A stretch of DNA of 64,000 nt from W0P28-013 sp964570565 (GTDB taxonomy: Bacteria; Bacteroidota; Bacteroidia; Bacteroidales; Paludibacteraceae), in contig CAZMYT010000001.1 in assembly GCA_964570565.1 (NCBI GenBank), forward strand, positions 124,001 through 188,000. The letters are read 5' to 3'. Below the pieces are notes generated by a model. That model ran no database searches and had not been told where the DNA came from. It saw only the letters and a program-made list of their open reading frames with translations. Positions 50,552 through 60,607 of this stretch are shown one piece after another (positions within the stretch are counted from its first letter, which is position 1; the number at the start of each line of letters is the position of its first letter). The position numbers and the translations under genes are program-made.

Positions 50552-51829
50552 ATGCTTACACTTAAACAAATCACAAGTAATCGCGACGAAGTGGTTCGTC
50601 GCTTGGCGAAAAAACATTTTACCCGTGCTGCTGAATTAATTGACCAAGTAATCGCTTTAGATGCTGATCGTCGTTCTACACAAAAAGAGTTAGATTCCAA
50701 ACTAGCTGCCGTCAATCAGTTGTCAAAATCAATTGGAGTTTTGATGCAAACTGGCAAAAAAGCAGAAGCCGAGTCGGCTAAAGCTGAAACAGCTCAATAT
50801 AAAGAAGATTCCAAAGTGTTGTCGGTAAAATTAGACGAATTGGAATTGGCTATTCGTGATTTGTTGCTTCAAATTCCTAATCTTCCACAGGACGGTGTGC
50901 CAGAAGGAACAGGCGCCGAAGATAATGTGATAGAAAAACAAGTGGGTGCCATCCCAACGTTTGAAGGTTTTGAGGCTTTACCTCATTGGGAATTGGCTAA
51001 GAAATACGATTTAATCGATTTTGAATTAGGCGTGAAAATTTCTGGCGCAGGTTTCCCTGTGTACAAAGGTAAAGGTGCTCGTCTGCAACGCGCGTTGATT
51101 AACTTCTTCTTGGATGAAGCGCTTAATGCTGGTTATTTGGAAATTATGCCTCCAACGGTGGTGAACGCTGCTTCTGGCTATGGCACAGGTCAGCTACCAG
51201 ATAAAGACGGACAGATGTATCACGATGCTCAAGACGATTTGTATCTGATTCCAACGGCTGAAGTGCCTGTAACCAATATTTACCGTGATGTGATTTTGAC
51301 TGAGAAAGAATTGCCTATAAAGAATTGTGCTTATACACAATGTTTTCGTCGTGAAGCAGGTTCTTATGGTAAAGATGTGCGTGGTTTGAACCGCTTGCAC
51401 GAATTTTCGAAAATCGAAATTGTGCGCATCGATAAACCAGAACACTCAGAAGCTTCGCACAAAGAGATGTTGGCGCATGTCGAAAATTTATTGGCTAAAC
51501 TCGAATTGCCTTATCGCATTTTGCGTTTGTGTGGTGGCGATATGAGTTTTACGGCTGCTTTGTGTTTCGATTTTGAAACCTACTCGGCAGCTCAACAACG
51601 CTGGTTAGAAGTGAGTTCAGTGTCTAACTTTGAGGCATATCAAGCTAATCGTTTGAAATGTCGTTACAAAACCGCCGATGGTAAAACGGAACTTTGCCAC
51701 ACCTTGAATGGTTCGGCATTGGCTTTACCACGTATCGTGGCTACGTTGCTCGAAAATAATCAAACGGCCGATGGTATTCGTATTCCTAAAGCATTGATAC
51801 CTTATTGCGGATTCGATAAGATTGACTAA
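50552..51829 (+). CDS. serS: Seryl-tRNA synthetase
   Basis: 425 residues. N-terminal coiled-coil arm that grips the long variable loop of tRNA-Ser (residues ~25-105), then the class II catalytic core: motif 2 FRREAGSYGKDVRGLNRLHE and motif 3 TLNGSALALPRIVATLLENN. Complete, own promoter, terminator at 51851-51885. Confidence 0.97.
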   Translation: MLTLKQITSNRDEVVRRLAKKHFTRAAELIDQVIALDADRRSTQKELDSKLAAVNQLSKSIGVLMQTGKKAEAESAKAETAQYKEDSKVLSVKLDELELAIRDLLLQIPNLPQDGVPEGTGAEDNVIEKQVGAIPTFEGFEALPHWELAKKYDLIDFELGVKISGAGFPVYKGKGARLQRALINFFLDEALNAGYLEIMPPTVVNAASGYGTGQLPDKDGQMYHDAQDDLYLIPTAEVPVTNIYRDVILTEKELPIKNCAYTQCFRREAGSYGKDVRGLNRLHEFSKIEIVRIDKPEHSEASHKEMLAHVENLLAKLELPYRILRLCGGDMSFTAALCFDFETYSAAQQRWLEVSSVSNFEAYQANRLKCRYKTADGKTELCHTLNGSALALPRIVATLLENNQTADGIRIPKALIPYCGFDKID

Positions 51830-51850
51830 AAAACAGTTAGTAGATGTTAT

Positions 51851-51885
51851 AAAAAGCCTTACATTTTTTTAATGTAGGGCTTTTT
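51851..51885 (+). terminator. Terminator after serS
   Basis: AAAAAGCCTTACATT and AATGTAGGGCTTTTT arms (one mismatch) with a T-run. The T-run reaches the -7 box of the next gene at 51890. Confidence 0.85.
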
Positions 51886-51889
51886 TTTG

Positions 51890-51897
51890 TATCTTTG
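51890..51897 (+). promoter_or_regulatory. Promoter -7 box for the cation antiporter
   Basis: TATCTTTG, 43 bases before the ATG at 51941 and directly after the serS terminator T-run. It excludes the in-frame GTG at 51902 as a start. Confidence 0.65.
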
Positions 51898-51940
51898 AAC
51901 AGTGTGTGAAACTGAAAAATTTAACTATAACAGATACTAT

Positions 51941-53371
51941 ATGGATTTTGAAGCAGGACGATTTTTGTTGGTAGGAGCTATTTTGTTGTTTATTAGTGTG
52001 TTGGCCGGTAAGTTTAGCAATCGTTTTGGTACGCCTACGTTATTGTTGTTTTTACTCTTGGGCATGCTGTTTGGCAGTGATGGGCTTGGTGTGGAATTTT
52101 ATTCACCTGATTGGGCTCAATTTATTGGCATGATGGCGTTGAGTATTATTTTGTTTTCGGGTGGTATGGACACCAAACGTGATGAAATAAAGCCCATTGC
52201 GGCACAAGGTATTGTTTTGGCTAGTGTGGGCGTTTTGCTCACGGCTTTAGTTACGGGAACATTTATTTTCTTTGTGAGTCAATGGTGTACTATCAACTTA
52301 ACATTTACAGAATCGTTGTTGTTGGCGGCCATCATGTCGTCTACCGATTCTGCATCGGTGTTTTCTATTTTGCGCTCGAAAAAAATGGCGTTGAAGGAAA
52401 ATTTGCGTCCGTTGTTGGAACTCGAAAGTGGTAGCAACGACCCGATGGCTTATGTGCTGACGATTCTGTTAATCAGCGTTTTGAAGGCAGGCGATGTGGG
52501 TTGGGGACAATCGTTGTTGCTATTTTTTGTACAAATGGGCGTAGGCGCACTATCGGGCTATTTGCTTGGTAAGTTGGCTGTGTTCATTATCAACCGCATT
52601 GATATAGGCAATAAATCGTTGTATTCGGTTCTTTTGCTGGCGTTTGTTTTTTTTATTTTTGCTTTCACCGATTTTATTAAAGGAAATGGCTTTTTGGCGG
52701 TGTATATTGCTGGGCTTATTGTAGGTAATAATAAATTGATTTACAAGAAAAGTTTGGCTTCGTTTTTCGATGGGCTCACGTGGTTATTTCAAATTATTAT
52801 GTTCCTCACACTTGGATTGTTGGTTAATCCGCACGAATTATTGGGCGTTACACTTATTGGACTCATAGTCGGTATTTTTATGATTGTCTTTGCTCGTCCT
52901 ATTTCCGTATTACTTTGTTTGGCACCATTCCGACAGCTGAGTACACGAGCACGCTTATATGTGTCGTGGGTTGGTTTGCGCGGTGCAGTTCCTATTATTT
53001 TTGCCACTTATCCTATCGTCGCACAATTGGAACATGCACGGATTATTTTCAATATTGTATTTTTTATTACCATTCTTTCGTTGGTGATTCAAGGCACCAC
53101 AGTGAGTTGGGTAGCTTCGCTTTTGGGACTTTCTACCGAAACTAAGGAGCGTGGTTTTGACATCGATTTACCTGACGAAGTAAAAGCCAAATTGATAGAG
53201 ATGGAAGTGACTTCTACTTTTATGGCAGAAACTACTTTGTTGCGCAACGTACAACTTCCACCTGATGTGCTGGTGATGATGATTCGCCGTGGTGATGAGT
53301 ACTTGGTGCCACGTGGTGATACAGAAATTCATTTAGGTGATAAATTACTGTTTATACGTCAGGAAAAATAA
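51941..53371 (+). CDS. Potassium/proton antiporter, CPA1 family (NhaP2/CvrA-like)
   Basis: 476 residues from the ATG at 51941. About 12 membrane helices (~1-395) with the exchanger motifs GTPTLLLFLLLGMLFGSDGL, MMALSIILFSGGMD and the charged helix IMSSTDSASVFSILRSKK and LLELESGSNDPMAYVLT carrying the conserved Asp residues. A C-terminal cytosolic part (~400-476) ends with PRGDTEIHLGDKLLFIRQE, a TrkA-C (RCK_C) domain that likely senses ions or nucleotides. Exports K+ or Na+ in exchange for protons. Complements the trkA/trkH uptake genes at 55.9-58.7 kb. Confidence 0.9.
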   Translation: MDFEAGRFLLVGAILLFISVLAGKFSNRFGTPTLLLFLLLGMLFGSDGLGVEFYSPDWAQFIGMMALSIILFSGGMDTKRDEIKPIAAQGIVLASVGVLLTALVTGTFIFFVSQWCTINLTFTESLLLAAIMSSTDSASVFSILRSKKMALKENLRPLLELESGSNDPMAYVLTILLISVLKAGDVGWGQSLLLFFVQMGVGALSGYLLGKLAVFIINRIDIGNKSLYSVLLLAFVFFIFAFTDFIKGNGFLAVYIAGLIVGNNKLIYKKSLASFFDGLTWLFQIIMFLTLGLLVNPHELLGVTLIGLIVGIFMIVFARPISVLLCLAPFRQLSTRARLYVSWVGLRGAVPIIFATYPIVAQLEHARIIFNIVFFITILSLVIQGTTVSWVASLLGLSTETKERGFDIDLPDEVKAKLIEMEVTSTFMAETTLLRNVQLPPDVLVMMIRRGDEYLVPRGDTEIHLGDKLLFIRQEK

Positions 53372-53511
53372 TGGCGAATTTATCTCTTTTTATTTGTTTT
53401 TATTAGTTTTAAAGAATAACTTTAGTTGTGTTAACTGAACGCTTGTGGTGCGTTAAAAATTATACAAGAAATAGGTCGCTGTTCCTGATTGTATCACTTA
53501 ATTCTATAACT

Positions 53512-54321
53512 ATGAAAAAGTTTTTACTAGTCTTGTTTTGTATGAGTGGAAATCTTTTGTGGGCTCAAGAATGGATGACTTCTTTGGCTTTCGAAGATAA
53601 AGATGGAGCGAAAGATACACTATGGGTTGGTTTGGATCAAACTGCCACTTATGGTGTTGACGCAACTTTTGGAGAGGAATCTGTTTTGGTAGATGAACAA
53701 ATAGGCATGTTTCGCGCGCTCTTTTTTGATGGCATCAACACGTTTCAAAAAAAACAAATTGTGCCAACTACCCAAGGGTGGATTGAGACAGGTGCTCTTC
53801 GTATTCTTATTCCAAACGATAAATTGCCTGTAACAGTTAGTTGGAATAAAGCCGCCTTTAATGAACCGAATAAAGCTTATTCTTTAATGACCGATTGGCC
53901 TTTAGGTGGTTGGTTTGATGCCATAGGTGATGGGTCACCATTTAAGGAATATATGAATGATACCGCGTTTGTAGTTGTTCCTCAGGACTCACAAGCGGAG
54001 GTCTATCTTGCTGGTACCAATCAAGAACCAATGCGTCTTATTTATGTTGCATTGGGCAGCGCTGAAAATGTTACGGCTATTCGTAATACTGACGCCGATT
54101 CAAAATTAGACGTGTTTTTTAATCCTATAATGAACCAATTGGTCGTGCAGAGTGAATTATCTATTGCGGCAATTCGGATCGTTGATGTTGCAGGACGTTC
54201 GTTTGATTCCTTCCAACCATCTAATGGCATGGTCGATTGTTATCGATTGCCATCAGGGGTGTATGTGGTTGCAGTTACCACTCAAGAAGGCACAATGTGT
54301 CGTAGATTTATTAAATTTTGA
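53512..54321 (+). CDS. Secreted protein with T9SS sorting domain, unknown function
   Basis: 269 residues from the ATG at 53512, which begins a signal peptide (MKKFLLVLFCMSGNLLWAQE). Earlier in-frame starts add 28 residues unlike a signal and are rejected. The body (~20-200) has DLxTATYGVDATFGEE-like and ITNxx beta motifs but no family I recognise; WLGL-type repeats are absent. The last ~75 residues (LDVFFNPIMNQLVVQSELSI, IRIVDVAGRSFDSF, LPSGVYVVAVTTQEG...RRFIKF) are a type A T9SS sorting domain. Expected at the cell surface or released. Confidence 0.8.
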   Translation: MKKFLLVLFCMSGNLLWAQEWMTSLAFEDKDGAKDTLWVGLDQTATYGVDATFGEESVLVDEQIGMFRALFFDGINTFQKKQIVPTTQGWIETGALRILIPNDKLPVTVSWNKAAFNEPNKAYSLMTDWPLGGWFDAIGDGSPFKEYMNDTAFVVVPQDSQAEVYLAGTNQEPMRLIYVALGSAENVTAIRNTDADSKLDVFFNPIMNQLVVQSELSIAAIRIVDVAGRSFDSFQPSNGMVDCYRLPSGVYVVAVTTQEGTMCRRFIKF

Positions 54322-54378
54322 ATAGGAGATTTGAACTACTAAGACATCAGCTGTCTTTTTTTGTTCGATCTCTTTGTG

Positions 54379-54386
54379 TATTTTTG
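54379..54386 (+). promoter_or_regulatory. Promoter -7 box for radA
   Basis: TATTTTTG, 34 bases before the ATG at 54421; supports that start. Confidence 0.5.
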
Positions 54387-54420
54387 TAAGATATTTATAT
54401 CGAGATTTTACATCCGAATT

Positions 54421-55785
54421 ATGGCAAAAGATAAAACCGTTTTTTTCTGCAAAGAGTGTGGCGCAGATTACCCCAAAGCTTATGGCAAGTGTCCTTCGTG
54501 TGGTGCGTGGAACTCATTTGTGGAGCAGGTTGTGCGTAAGGAACCGTTAAAAGTGGATCATGGCTATGCGCTCACAAAAGAGAGCCAACCTATACGCATC
54601 AATGAAGTGAATGCTCAGGCTGAAACACGCATAAATACCTTGAACGAAGAATTTAATCGGGTTTTGGGTGGCGGTTTAGTGCCAGGTTCGTTGGTGTTGA
54701 TTGGAGGCGAGCCCGGCATTGGCAAATCGACTTTGGTATTGCAAGTGGCGTTGCGTATGGCTGGCAAAAAAATATTGTATGCTTCCGGCGAAGAGAGTGT
54801 GAATCAGTTAAAAATGCGTGCTGAGCGGGTAGGAGAGATGTTAAGCGAGTGTTACGTGGTGAGCGAAACGTCGTTGGAACAAATTTTTACGCATATCAAA
54901 CAGGTACAACCTGATGTGGTGATTGTAGATTCCATTCAAACCATGTCGACGTCTACGGCAGAATCGTCGCCTGGCACTATTTCGCAAGTGCGCGAATGTT
55001 CCGCAGCGTTACTAAAATTTGCCAAGGAAACGAATATTCCTGTTCTCATTATTGGCCATATTACCAAAGAGGGTAGTATAGCTGGACCTAAAATTTTGGA
55101 ACATATTGTCGATACCGTTTTACAGTTTGAAGGCGATCGTCACTATATGTATCGGATTCTGCGTGCCAACAAAAACCGATTTGGAAGTACCGATGAACTT
55201 GCTATTTTTGAAATGCAACAGCAAGGTTTGCGCGAAGTAAGTAATCCTTCGGAGCTACTATTAAGTCAGAATCACGAAGGTTTGAGCGGTATTTCCATTG
55301 CAGCAATGATTGAAGGCGTACGCCCATTTTTGATAGAAGTACAAGCACTGGTTAGTACCGCTGCTTATGGCGTGCCACAACGTTCGGCTACTGGTTTTGA
55401 TTTACGACGTATGAATATGTTGCTGGCTGTGCTCGAAAAACGAGCTGGGTTTAAATTAGCACAAAAGGATGTGTTTTTGAATATTGCGGGCGGTTTACGT
55501 GTCAGTGATCCTGGTGTCGATTTGTCGGTTTTGGCTGCTGTATTATCGTCGAATCTCGATTTAACCATTGATAAAAGCATCTGCCTTACAGGTGAAGTTG
55601 GGCTTTCAGGCGAAATTCGTCCTGTAAATCGTATCGAACAACGCATAGCTGAAGCTCAGAAACTGGGATTTAAGAAAATTATCGTACCTGAGTTTAATAA
55701 AAATCAATTGGCTAAGACAAATTGGAAAATTGAGGTTATTGGTGTTCAAAAAGTGGAAGATGCATTTCGCTTATTGTTTGCGTAA
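54421..55785 (+). CDS. radA: DNA repair protein RadA
   Basis: 454 residues from the ATG at 54421 (MAKDKTVFFCKECG); the frame is open to 54361 but that part spans the promoter. Order: Cys4 zinc finger (CKECG...CPSCGAW), RecA-like ATPase with Walker A GGEPGIGKSTLVLQ, the RadA-specific KNRFG motif in ANKNRFGSTDELAIFE, and a C-terminal Lon-protease-like domain (SVLAAVLSSNLDLTIDKS, VGLSGEIRPVNRIEQRIAEA) without the catalytic dyad activity in this family. A branch-migration helicase in recombinational repair. Terminator follows at 55804-55837. Confidence 0.97.
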   Translation: MAKDKTVFFCKECGADYPKAYGKCPSCGAWNSFVEQVVRKEPLKVDHGYALTKESQPIRINEVNAQAETRINTLNEEFNRVLGGGLVPGSLVLIGGEPGIGKSTLVLQVALRMAGKKILYASGEESVNQLKMRAERVGEMLSECYVVSETSLEQIFTHIKQVQPDVVIVDSIQTMSTSTAESSPGTISQVRECSAALLKFAKETNIPVLIIGHITKEGSIAGPKILEHIVDTVLQFEGDRHYMYRILRANKNRFGSTDELAIFEMQQQGLREVSNPSELLLSQNHEGLSGISIAAMIEGVRPFLIEVQALVSTAAYGVPQRSATGFDLRRMNMLLAVLEKRAGFKLAQKDVFLNIAGGLRVSDPGVDLSVLAAVLSSNLDLTIDKSICLTGEVGLSGEIRPVNRIEQRIAEAQKLGFKKIIVPEFNKNQLAKTNWKIEVIGVQKVEDAFRLLFA

Positions 55786-55803
55786 TGATTTGACTTGATA
55801 TAG

Positions 55804-55837
55804 CAAGGGCGATGAAAACTCATTTTCGTCGCCCTTA
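55804..55837. terminator. Terminator between radA and trkH
   Basis: AAGGGCGATGAAAA and TTTTCGTCGCCCTT arms (one mismatch) with a CTCA loop, between convergent genes; usable from both sides. Confidence 0.85.
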
Positions 55838-55859
55838 TTTTATCTATTTACCTGACGTT

Positions 55860-57329
55860 TTATTTTTTCCAGAATGTGGGTGTGAACAGTAAAAATACGG
55901 TAAATAGTTCCAAACGTCCCACTAACATCATAAAGGATAAAAACCATTTACTGAATTCTGGAATGTTTGCATAATTACTCATTGGACCAATGCTGCCGAG
56001 TCCAGGTCCTACACAACTCAAGCAACTAATCACGCCACTGATGGATTCGTCAAAACCCATGCCCGATATGGTTAATATTAAAATACCAATAGCTATAGTG
56101 GTAAGATATAACAAAACAAAAGCTAGAACTTTGGTAATAATATCTTCCTTTACCAAATGTCCACTATAGCGCACTGGAAATATTGCATTTGGGTGAATGA
56201 TTTGTTTAAATTCATAATAGCAATATTTGGCTACAATAACGATACGAACCATTTTAATACCCCCAGTGGTCGAACCTGCAGAAGCCCCTGTTATCATCAC
56301 TAGCAATAATACCATCCACGTGTAGGTTTCCCATTGCATGTAATCGACTGTCACAAAACCTGTGGTTGACATAAGAGACGAAACATAAAACAATGAATCT
56401 CGTATTGCTTTTTCAATGGAACCGAAGGTTTGAGCACTTGAAAAATCCATCCGCGAAACAGCGATAAGTCCTGCCGCAGAAAATAAGAGTATCAAATAAT
56501 ATTTTAATTCCTCATTGCCTATTATCTTTTCAAATTTGTGTTTGTAGGCAAAGTAGTATAAGCTAAAGTTGACACCTGATAAAATCATGAATATAATTAT
56601 TACATATTCAATGTATGGAGAATTCCAATAACCAATGCTTGCTTGTTTAGTAGAAAATCCACCAGTCGCCGTTGTTGAAAATGAATGACATACAGCATCG
56701 AACCAACTCATGCCACCGAATTTTAATAAGATGGTTTCAGCTACGTTCAATATAATGTAGATGGCGAATAAGCGTTTGGCAGTCTCATTAATTTTGGGAT
56801 GTATTTTGTCTTTGGTTGGTCCCGATGATTCTGCTGCAAACAGTTGCATGCCGTTGTACCCGAATAGTGGCAATAGAGCCAGCGAAATAACAATAATTCC
56901 CAAGCCACCAATCCAGTGGGTCATGCTGCGCCAAAATAGGATGCCGTGCGATAATTCTTCAATGTTATTCAAAATAGAAGCTCCCGTGGTGGTAAAGCCC
57001 GACATTGTTTCAAAAAACGCATCGGTAACGGATGGGATACTGCCACTCAACCAAAAAGGAAGCATTCCAAATGCCGAAAATAAAACCCAAGTAAAGGTGA
57101 CAATTACAGAGCCTTCACGTTTTCCTAGTAATGGTTTGGCGTTCAGGCCTAATAAAAATAATAAAGTGGCAAAGCCGAATGTGATGCCTCCGCTTATGAG
57201 GAAGTAACGCATGTCATTTTCCTCATAAATAATTGGGATAAGGCTCATCGAGAGTAATAACAAACTCTCGATAAAGAGTAAGCTACCAATCATTTTTGCC
57301 ACCAACCAGAAATTAAAATCTTTACCCAT
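55860..57329 (-). CDS. trkH: Potassium uptake protein TrkH
   Basis: 489 residues, about 10-12 membrane helices. Selectivity-filter-like P-loop segments are visible: TMSGFTTTGASIL, SFSTTATGGFSTKQ, SSLMSTTGFVTVDY and SCLSCVGPGLG, the four repeats of Trk/Ktr/HKT channels. Also GASAGSTTGGIKMVRI. It moves K+ inward with the cytosolic TrkA ring as gate. It starts 2 bases after trkA ends, so translation is coupled. Convergent with radA. Confidence 0.95.
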   Translation of the reverse strand: MGKDFNFWLVAKMIGSLLFIESLLLLSMSLIPIIYEENDMRYFLISGGITFGFATLLFLLGLNAKPLLGKREGSVIVTFTWVLFSAFGMLPFWLSGSIPSVTDAFFETMSGFTTTGASILNNIEELSHGILFWRSMTHWIGGLGIIVISLALLPLFGYNGMQLFAAESSGPTKDKIHPKINETAKRLFAIYIILNVAETILLKFGGMSWFDAVCHSFSTTATGGFSTKQASIGYWNSPYIEYVIIIFMILSGVNFSLYYFAYKHKFEKIIGNEELKYYLILLFSAAGLIAVSRMDFSSAQTFGSIEKAIRDSLFYVSSLMSTTGFVTVDYMQWETYTWMVLLLVMITGASAGSTTGGIKMVRIVIVAKYCYYEFKQIIHPNAIFPVRYSGHLVKEDIITKVLAFVLLYLTTIAIGILILTISGMGFDESISGVISCLSCVGPGLGSIGPMSNYANIPEFSKWFLSFMMLVGRLELFTVFLLFTPTFWKK

Positions 57330-57331
57330 GG

Positions 57332-58666
57332 TTAATTAAAAAAACGCTCCATTTTACGAATAGCTGATGAAACACAAAATACAATAACATGGTCGTTAGG
57401 AATGATAACCGTATTACCATCTACAATATATCCAATGCCGTCGCGTACATAGCCGCCAATATTCACTTGTTCAGGTAAACGTAAATCTTTAATTTTTGAT
57501 TTGGTGATTTTTGCGCCCGGTTTTGCAATAAATTCTACTACTTCGGCATCTGTGGCGGTTAGGTTGCGTACGTTCAGTACATCAGCATCGAGTGTTAACT
57601 GATAAATATAACTCGCTGCAATCATTTTTTTATTAATAACCGTGCCAATATCCATACTTTCGGCCAACATAATGTAGTCGATATTTTCTACTTCGGCTAC
57701 CGTTTTTTTTACTCCCAGACGTTTAGCGGCTAAGCATGCCAAAATGTTAGCTTCAGAATTGGCTGTTACTGCTACAAAAGCGTCCATATCTTGAATGCCT
57801 TCTTCTTTCAGCAGTTCAATATTGCGTCCATCACAATTGATAATGAGTGTGTTGTTAAGCTTTTCGGCTAGGCTGAAACTTTTTTCGCGATCACGTTCCA
57901 GAATTTTTACATTGACTTGTGGGGGTAATATTTGTATGGTTTTTTGTGCAATACGGCTTCCGCCCATAATCATCACATTACGGATAGGGAAATCGCTTTT
58001 GCCAGCTTGTTCACGCACAAATTCCAAATGTTCGTTGGTGGTGATAAAATAAACAATGTCGCCCGCTAAAACCATGTCGGAACCTGCAGGAATAATGGTG
58101 TGGTTATTGCGTTTGATGGCTACAATACGGTATTTTTTATGGTTGAAATAGCCTGTACTAAAGGTTCTATTGATGATTACGGAATTTTCTCGAACTTTAA
58201 TAACTAAAAGCGTTAATGCCTCATCGCAAAAACTGGTTCGTTGGCGTAGCCAACTTGTTTTTAGTGATGCTGCAATTTCATGTGCCGCCAACATTTCGGG
58301 GTAAATGAGATGTGCGACACCGAGTTTTTCAAAAAAATCTTTGTTCTTTGGCTGTGAATATTCGGAGTTGTCTATACGTGCTAGTGTTTTATGCGCTCCT
58401 AAGTTATTGGCTAACATACAAGCTGTCATGTTGATGCTCTCTTCCGGCGTTACGGCTATAAATAAATCGGCTTCGGCCACGCCGGCTTCTTCTAAGTCTT
58501 TAATAGAAGTGGGTGAGCCAACTTTGGTTAAAAGGTCATAATTACTATCTAAATCTTTGATACGATTTTCATCATTGTCCATGAGTACAATGTCTTGATT
58601 TTCACTTGAAAGCATTTTGGCTAGGTGGCGACCTACTTCGCCAGCACCTGCAATAATTATTTTCAT
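57332..58666 (-). CDS. trkA: Trk system potassium uptake protein TrkA
   Basis: 444 residues. Two tandem RCK units: RCK_N1 IIIAGAGEVGRHLAKML (GxGxxG nucleotide-binding) with RCK_C1 (~135-220), then RCK_N2 NVMIMGGSRIAQKTIQIL with RCK_C2 ending GIGYIVDGNTVIIPNDHVIV. Binds NAD(H)/ATP and gates TrkH. Twelve bases after dxs and 2 before trkH; the whole divIC-rluA-dxs-trkA-trkH run has gaps under 20 bases. Confidence 0.95.
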   Translation of the reverse strand: MKIIIAGAGEVGRHLAKMLSSENQDIVLMDNDENRIKDLDSNYDLLTKVGSPTSIKDLEEAGVAEADLFIAVTPEESINMTACMLANNLGAHKTLARIDNSEYSQPKNKDFFEKLGVAHLIYPEMLAAHEIAASLKTSWLRQRTSFCDEALTLLVIKVRENSVIINRTFSTGYFNHKKYRIVAIKRNNHTIIPAGSDMVLAGDIVYFITTNEHLEFVREQAGKSDFPIRNVMIMGGSRIAQKTIQILPPQVNVKILERDREKSFSLAEKLNNTLIINCDGRNIELLKEEGIQDMDAFVAVTANSEANILACLAAKRLGVKKTVAEVENIDYIMLAESMDIGTVINKKMIAASYIYQLTLDADVLNVRNLTATDAEVVEFIAKPGAKITKSKIKDLRLPEQVNIGGYVRDGIGYIVDGNTVIIPNDHVIVFCVSSAIRKMERFFN

Positions 58667-58678
58667 AATTCCTGTTTT

Positions 58679-60589
58679 TTAGAGTTTTAAATCTAACTGT
58701 TTAATAATGCTAGCAGCTATGCCTTCGGCATCTAAACCAAGCATGTGATAAAGTTCCGCGGGTGTTCCATGTTCAATGAATTGATCTGGAATACCTAGAC
58801 GTGTTACTTTTGGTAATAAACCGTTATCGCACATATATTCAATTACGGCACTGCCTAAACCGCCAGCAATAACGCCATCTTCAATGGTGAAGATGTGGCT
58901 AAATTGTTTCCCAATGGTATTTAATATCGTGTGATCCAACGGCTTCAAGAACCGCATATCATAATGAGCAATGGTAATTCCATAAGTGGCTTCCAAAGTT
59001 GCTATAGCCTGAGTAGCTGTGTTGCCAATAGGACCAAGTGATAAAACCACCGCTTGTTTTCCGTCTTTTAATTGTACACCAGTACCAATTTCTACTTGCT
59101 CCATCTTATTTTTCCAGTCAATCAATACGCCTTTGCCACGTGGATAACGAATAACAAATGGACCTTGATTTGGTAGTTGAGCCGTGTACATCAAGTGACG
59201 TAATTCGTGTTCGTTGAGTGGTGATGCAATGGTTAGATTAGGAATGCAGCGGAAATACGCTAAATCAAATTGACCTTGATGTGTAGCACCATCGGAACCA
59301 ACAATGCCGGCACGATCTAAACACATCACTACATTTAATTTTTGCAATGCTACATCGTGAATTACATTATCGTAAGCACGTTGCATAAATGACGAATAAA
59401 TATTGCAGAATGGTAAAAGTCCATCCTTGGCCAAACCTGCCGAGAATGTTACGGCATGACCTTCGGCAATGCCAACGTCAAACGTACGTTTCGGGAAATC
59501 TTCCATCATGTAATTCATGGAACATCCACTTGGCATAGCTGGTGTTATACCCACAATATTTTCATTGGCATGAGCCAATTCTACCAGTGTATGACCAAAT
59601 ACGTCTTGGAATAGTGGCGGTTGTTCGCCTTCATTTTTAATGATACGTTCGCCTGTTTTTGGGTCAAACTCACCAGGTGCATGCCAAACGGTTACGGCGT
59701 CTTCGGCTGGTTTATAACCTTTCCCTTTTTTGGTAAGAATATGGAGCACTTTAGGCCCTTTAAATTTCTTGAGTTCTTGAAGCGTGCTCACTAATGATTC
59801 AATATCGTGTCCGTCGATAGGTCCAAAATAACGAATGTTCAGTCCCTCAAAAATGTTGTTGCCCGTATTAGAGCGCAACGATTTCAAGGAATTGGAAAAT
59901 CGAATCAACTTGTTTTTACTACGCTCGTCAATAACATGTAATTTTTTGAGCACTTTGTATGCTTTATAGCGCCAACGATTATAAGCTGGTGAGGTGTGTA
60001 TTTTGCCTAAAAATTGGCTGAATCCTCCTTTGATAGGGTCAATAGCCATGTCGTTATCGTTCAGTATGATGAGCAAATTGTTTGGATTGATGGAGGCGTT
60101 ATTCAATCCTTCGAATGCTAATCCGCCCGTTAAAGCGCCATCGCCAATCACAGCTACCACTTGTCGATTTTCATGATGTAATTGTGCGGCAATAGACATG
60201 CCCAAAGCCGCCGAAATAGAAGTGGAAGAGTGTCCCACTCCGAACGAATCGTATTCACTTTCTTTCGGCGTTGGGAATCCGCTTAGTCCTTTAAATTGAC
60301 GATTGGTGTGGAATTGTTCACGCCGTCCAGTTAGAATTTTATGTGCATATGCCTGGTGACCCACATCCCATACAATGCGATCGTAAGGTGTGTCAAATAC
60401 ATAATGCATAGCCACAGTGAGCTCTATCACGCCTAAACCTGAGCCCAAATGTCCTGGATTTTGCGATAGCTCGTCAATTATAAATGCCCGTAATTCATCG
60501 CATAACTGCGGAAGTTGCTCCAATGTTAGATGCTTCAAATCGGCAGGCGTTTGTATGGTATTTAATAATTTGGTGGTTGTAGTCTTCAT
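58679..60589 (-). CDS. dxs: 1-deoxy-D-xylulose-5-phosphate synthase
   Basis: 636 residues. Condenses pyruvate and glyceraldehyde 3-phosphate with thiamin pyrophosphate, the first step of the MEP pathway. TPP motif GDGALTGGLAFEGLNNASIN (~152-171), GHLGSGLGVIELTVAMHYVF near the N-terminus, transketolase centre FDVGIAEGHAVTFSAGLAKDG with the catalytic Glu, DRAGIVGSDGATHQGQFDLA and a C-terminal domain ending HGTPAELYHMLGLDAEGIA. Lies in the minus-strand run led by divIC. TPP dependence links it to the riboswitch-regulated receptor at 23-25.7 kb. Confidence 0.97.
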   Translation of the reverse strand: MKTTTTKLLNTIQTPADLKHLTLEQLPQLCDELRAFIIDELSQNPGHLGSGLGVIELTVAMHYVFDTPYDRIVWDVGHQAYAHKILTGRREQFHTNRQFKGLSGFPTPKESEYDSFGVGHSSTSISAALGMSIAAQLHHENRQVVAVIGDGALTGGLAFEGLNNASINPNNLLIILNDNDMAIDPIKGGFSQFLGKIHTSPAYNRWRYKAYKVLKKLHVIDERSKNKLIRFSNSLKSLRSNTGNNIFEGLNIRYFGPIDGHDIESLVSTLQELKKFKGPKVLHILTKKGKGYKPAEDAVTVWHAPGEFDPKTGERIIKNEGEQPPLFQDVFGHTLVELAHANENIVGITPAMPSGCSMNYMMEDFPKRTFDVGIAEGHAVTFSAGLAKDGLLPFCNIYSSFMQRAYDNVIHDVALQKLNVVMCLDRAGIVGSDGATHQGQFDLAYFRCIPNLTIASPLNEHELRHLMYTAQLPNQGPFVIRYPRGKGVLIDWKNKMEQVEIGTGVQLKDGKQAVVLSLGPIGNTATQAIATLEATYGITIAHYDMRFLKPLDHTILNTIGKQFSHIFTIEDGVIAGGLGSAVIEYMCDNGLLPKVTRLGIPDQFIEHGTPAELYHMLGLDAEGIAASIIKQLDLKL

Positions 60590-60607
60590 CTGTTTTTGAA
60601 AAATAAA

